Shown here one piece after another: positions 4,596-6,185 of a DNA stretch of 6,185 nucleotides (position 1 is the stretch's first letter; each line of letters starts with the position of its first letter). A program made the position numbers and the translations under genes. Location: NCBI GenBank assembly GCA_030598065.1, contig JAUVQR010000096.1:1-6185 (forward strand), given 5' to 3'. The notes under the pieces were generated by a model. That model was not told where the DNA came from and searched no databases. It saw nothing but the letters and a program-made list of their open reading frames with translations. This DNA comes from Planctomycetota bacterium. Its GTDB lineage: Bacteria; Planctomycetota; Brocadiia; Brocadiales; Bathyanammoxibiaceae.

Positions 4596-6017
4596 ATGAG
4601 GTTCCAGTTGTATCTGCTTCTTATTGTAACCATTAGTATCTACACAACTTCAGTCTGGTCTGCTGACGATGCCATAACGTCAAAAAGATGCCCGGAGTGT
4701 GGCGAGATATACAAGTATGACATAGGGTTCTGCGGAAAAGACGGTTCTGAGCTGGTAGACGTCGAGGAGGGGGGCGTATGCCCCAAATGCGGTCAGAAAG
4801 GCGCCCCTGGCGAGGTTTTCTGCCGGAATGACGGCACCAAGCTTGAGTCCACGTCACCGGGGGAAACGGCGACCGCCGCCCCAACTGAACTGACCCAGGA
4901 ACAACGCGACGAGCTGGTCAAGACACAACTGGAGAAGGCAGACCAACTTAGAGAAAACGCATATTTCGCGGACGCCCTGGACGAATACTTGAAGATATTA
5001 GATTTGGACCCATCGAACCCCTCCCTCCACTATAAGATTGGCGGGGTGTACTGGCAGTTGGGTAACAAGAAGGTGGCCCTGAGGCATCTGGACAAATGTC
5101 TCAACCTGATACCTTACGAGAATACCGCGGCAAGGGAACGGATAGAACGCTACGTAGCCTCGCTGGAAGGGGCGGAAATCGGCCTGAAGCCACGCGAAAA
5201 GAAACAGAGGGAAGAGGGCAAAGGGAAACGCAGGGCCGAGATGATGAAGAAGGGGCTTGAGGAAAACAGAGAAAAATGGGCCGAGATGGTCGTTATTCCG
5301 GCGGGCAGTTTTCTGATGGGAAGCAAATACATGGAAGAGATGAGCCAGAACGCCCGTCTGGAGGAAACGCCGCAGAGGGAGGTCTACCTGAATGCCTTCT
5401 ACATAGACAAGTACGAGCTTACGAATGCCGAGTACTGGGAGTTCTTGCAGCATATTCGTGAGACGAGAGACCACAGTAAATGTTATCCGGGTGAACCAAA
5501 GAACAAGGACCACACCCCCGAAAAGTGGTACGAAGACAGGTACTACGACAATCCGGGTTTCCCTGTAACAAGGATAGACTGGTATGACGCCTACGCCTAT
5601 GCCGCGTGGGCCAAAAAACGGCTCCCAACCGAGGCGGAATGGGAAAAGGCGGCAAGGGGTACGGACGGAAGGCGGTTCCCATGGGGTGACGTCTTCAGCG
5701 CCACACGTGTCAACTGGGGGGCAACCGGGTCTCTAAACGTCGGCAGCTACGATGAGGGCAAGAGCGTCTTCGGCTGCCACGATATGGCCGGTGGGACTAT
5801 GGAGTGGTGCAACGACTGGTTTGACCGTTACTACTACAAGAGAGGCCCAGCGTCAAACCCAAAGGGACCGGAAAAGTCCACAGGGGTTAGGTCTATGCGA
5901 GGCGGCTCTCTCTTTGCCAATTCGGCATATCTCCTTCGATGCACGAAGAGGTCCCTTGGCAAACCGGACGAGAGGAACAAGGCGGTCGGGTTTCGCTGTG
6001 TCGCGGATACCGACTAA
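4596..6017 (+). CDS. Secreted zinc-ribbon/TPR protein with C-terminal SUMF1 (formylglycine-generating-enzyme-like) domain
   Basis: The product has 473 residues. A signal peptide covers about residues 1-22 (hydrophobic core 5-19, likely cleavage near VWS-A). Two matched ribbon units follow, CPECG...FCGKDG (32-50) and CPKCG...FCRNDG (62-80), each with the spacing CX2C-X10-CX2D. About two TPR helix pairs occupy 108-180 (for example NAYFADALDEYLKILDLDP), then a charged, probably helical linker (195-230). The SUMF1 domain spans 229-470: MVVIPAGSFLMGS, ELTNAEYWEFL, RLPTEAEWEKAARG, FPWGD, a DMAGGTMEW variant of DMAGNVWEW, RGGS (435-438), GFRC. The catalytic cysteine pair that true formylglycine-generating enzymes carry after RGGS is not visible: the segment reads LFANSAYLLRCTKRS, with one cysteine at 449. 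Sulfatase activation is therefore unlikely, and a binding or scaffold role in the cell envelope is more plausible. It is divergent from the cytochrome gene; a functional link is unproven. Confidence 0.88.
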   Translation: MRFQLYLLLIVTISIYTTSVWSADDAITSKRCPECGEIYKYDIGFCGKDGSELVDVEEGGVCPKCGQKGAPGEVFCRNDGTKLESTSPGETATAAPTELTQEQRDELVKTQLEKADQLRENAYFADALDEYLKILDLDPSNPSLHYKIGGVYWQLGNKKVALRHLDKCLNLIPYENTAARERIERYVASLEGAEIGLKPREKKQREEGKGKRRAEMMKKGLEENREKWAEMVVIPAGSFLMGSKYMEEMSQNARLEETPQREVYLNAFYIDKYELTNAEYWEFLQHIRETRDHSKCYPGEPKNKDHTPEKWYEDRYYDNPGFPVTRIDWYDAYAYAAWAKKRLPTEAEWEKAARGTDGRRFPWGDVFSATRVNWGATGSLNVGSYDEGKSVFGCHDMAGGTMEWCNDWFDRYYYKRGPASNPKGPEKSTGVRSMRGGSLFANSAYLLRCTKRSLGKPDERNKAVGFRCVADTD

Positions 6018-6019
6018 TC

Positions 6020-6037
6020 AAGGGGCAGGCCCTTTTT
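6020..6037 (+). terminator. Weak possible terminator after the SUMF1-like gene
   Basis: AAGGG, a 5-base loop and CCCTT (6020-6034) are followed by further T residues, three bases after the stop codon. The stem is only 5 bp with three G-C pairs, so it would be a weak terminator. Its place between two converging genes fits the role. Confidence 0.35.
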
Positions 6038-6041
6038 GCCT

Positions 6042-6185
6042 TTACCTCACGTATGCGCGCGGGTCAGGCAATAGCTGCTGCTCCTCCACAACCTTGCGTG
6101 CGACTCCTGTGGCGTCGCCCTGCGTCGCCTTGGCCTTGTCATACTGTACCATGTAGCTCTCGGACTCAGGCCTCATGCCCCATTC
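6042..6185 (-). CDS. C-terminal 47 residues of an unrecognised protein
   Basis: The frame is open from the right edge to a TAA at 6044-6042 and translates as EWGMRPESESYMVQYDKAKA, continuing to end in LLPDPRAYVR. Codons favour G or C in the third position, like the other genes here, and the frame ends 24 bases from the convergent SUMF1-like gene, both of which suggest a real gene. The tail is hydrophilic, without membrane segments or heme motifs. I do not recognise the family, and the rest of the protein lies outside the window. Confidence 0.55.
   Translation of the reverse strand, partial: EWGMRPESESYMVQYDKAKATQGDATGVARKVVEEQQLLPDPRAYVR

Noticed and set aside
4442..4636. Short plus-strand frame across the divergent spacer
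   Set aside because: It overlaps the promoter and the start of the SUMF1-like gene, has no ribosome binding site before its start and no recognisable sequence.
5752..6156. Plus-strand frame of 134 codons across the 3' end of the SUMF1-like gene
   Set aside because: It overlaps the conserved SUMF1 domain in another frame and runs into the convergent gene; low-complexity, arginine-rich translation.
1..6185. Mobile elements, CRISPR arrays, tRNA or rRNA genes
   Set aside because: I found no transposase, direct-repeat array, terminal inverted repeats, or tRNA/rRNA-like sequence on either strand.

Overview
The window comes from a bacterium with a moderately GC-rich genome that combines a TCA-cycle operon with membrane-bound multiheme cytochrome chemistry. 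The cytochrome joins a NapC/NrfH-like quinol-dehydrogenase module to a hydroxylamine-oxidoreductase (HAO)-like heme module. Its neighbour is a secreted zinc-ribbon/TPR/SUMF1-type protein, an architecture I associate with Planctomycetota and other poorly cultured anaerobic or microaerophilic lineages. This fits an anaerobe or microaerophile with quinone-linked respiration, possibly nitrogen-cycling. I cannot fix the phylum from the sequence; an anammox-related planctomycete, Nitrospirota or Desulfobacterota are all conceivable.

Layout. Positions 1-3066 hold a tight minus-strand TCA operon, read right to left: an Aquifex-type aconitase (3066-1129), malate dehydrogenase (1132-200, GTG start, 4-base overlap with aconitase) and the start of a succinate dehydrogenase membrane anchor (190 to beyond the left edge). 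Positions 3067-3182 are a short, structured spacer with a strong intrinsic terminator and a second inverted repeat. Positions 3183-4388 (minus) encode an 11-heme membrane-anchored cytochrome c. Positions 4389-4595 are a divergent promoter region with a good sigma70-type promoter for the cytochrome. Positions 4596-6017 (plus) encode the secreted SUMF1-like protein. Positions 6042-6185 (minus) are the C-terminus of an unrecognised gene that converges on it.

How the parts work together. Aconitase, malate dehydrogenase and succinate dehydrogenase are consecutive central-carbon functions, and succinate dehydrogenase feeds (or draws from) the quinone pool. The cytochrome has the features of a protein that takes electrons from quinol and passes them through a long heme wire in the periplasm. 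The terminator between them suggests that the cytochrome and TCA genes are separate transcription units, or that aconitase expression depends on read-through or attenuation. The SUMF1-like protein is exported and may work in the same compartment as the cytochrome, but the only evidence for a link is divergent adjacency.

The most interesting element is the cytochrome: four NapC/NrfH-type hemes, the first with an atypical CX3CH motif, fused to seven hemes that follow the HAO pattern but stop before the eighth heme and the C-terminal tyrosine region of true HAO.
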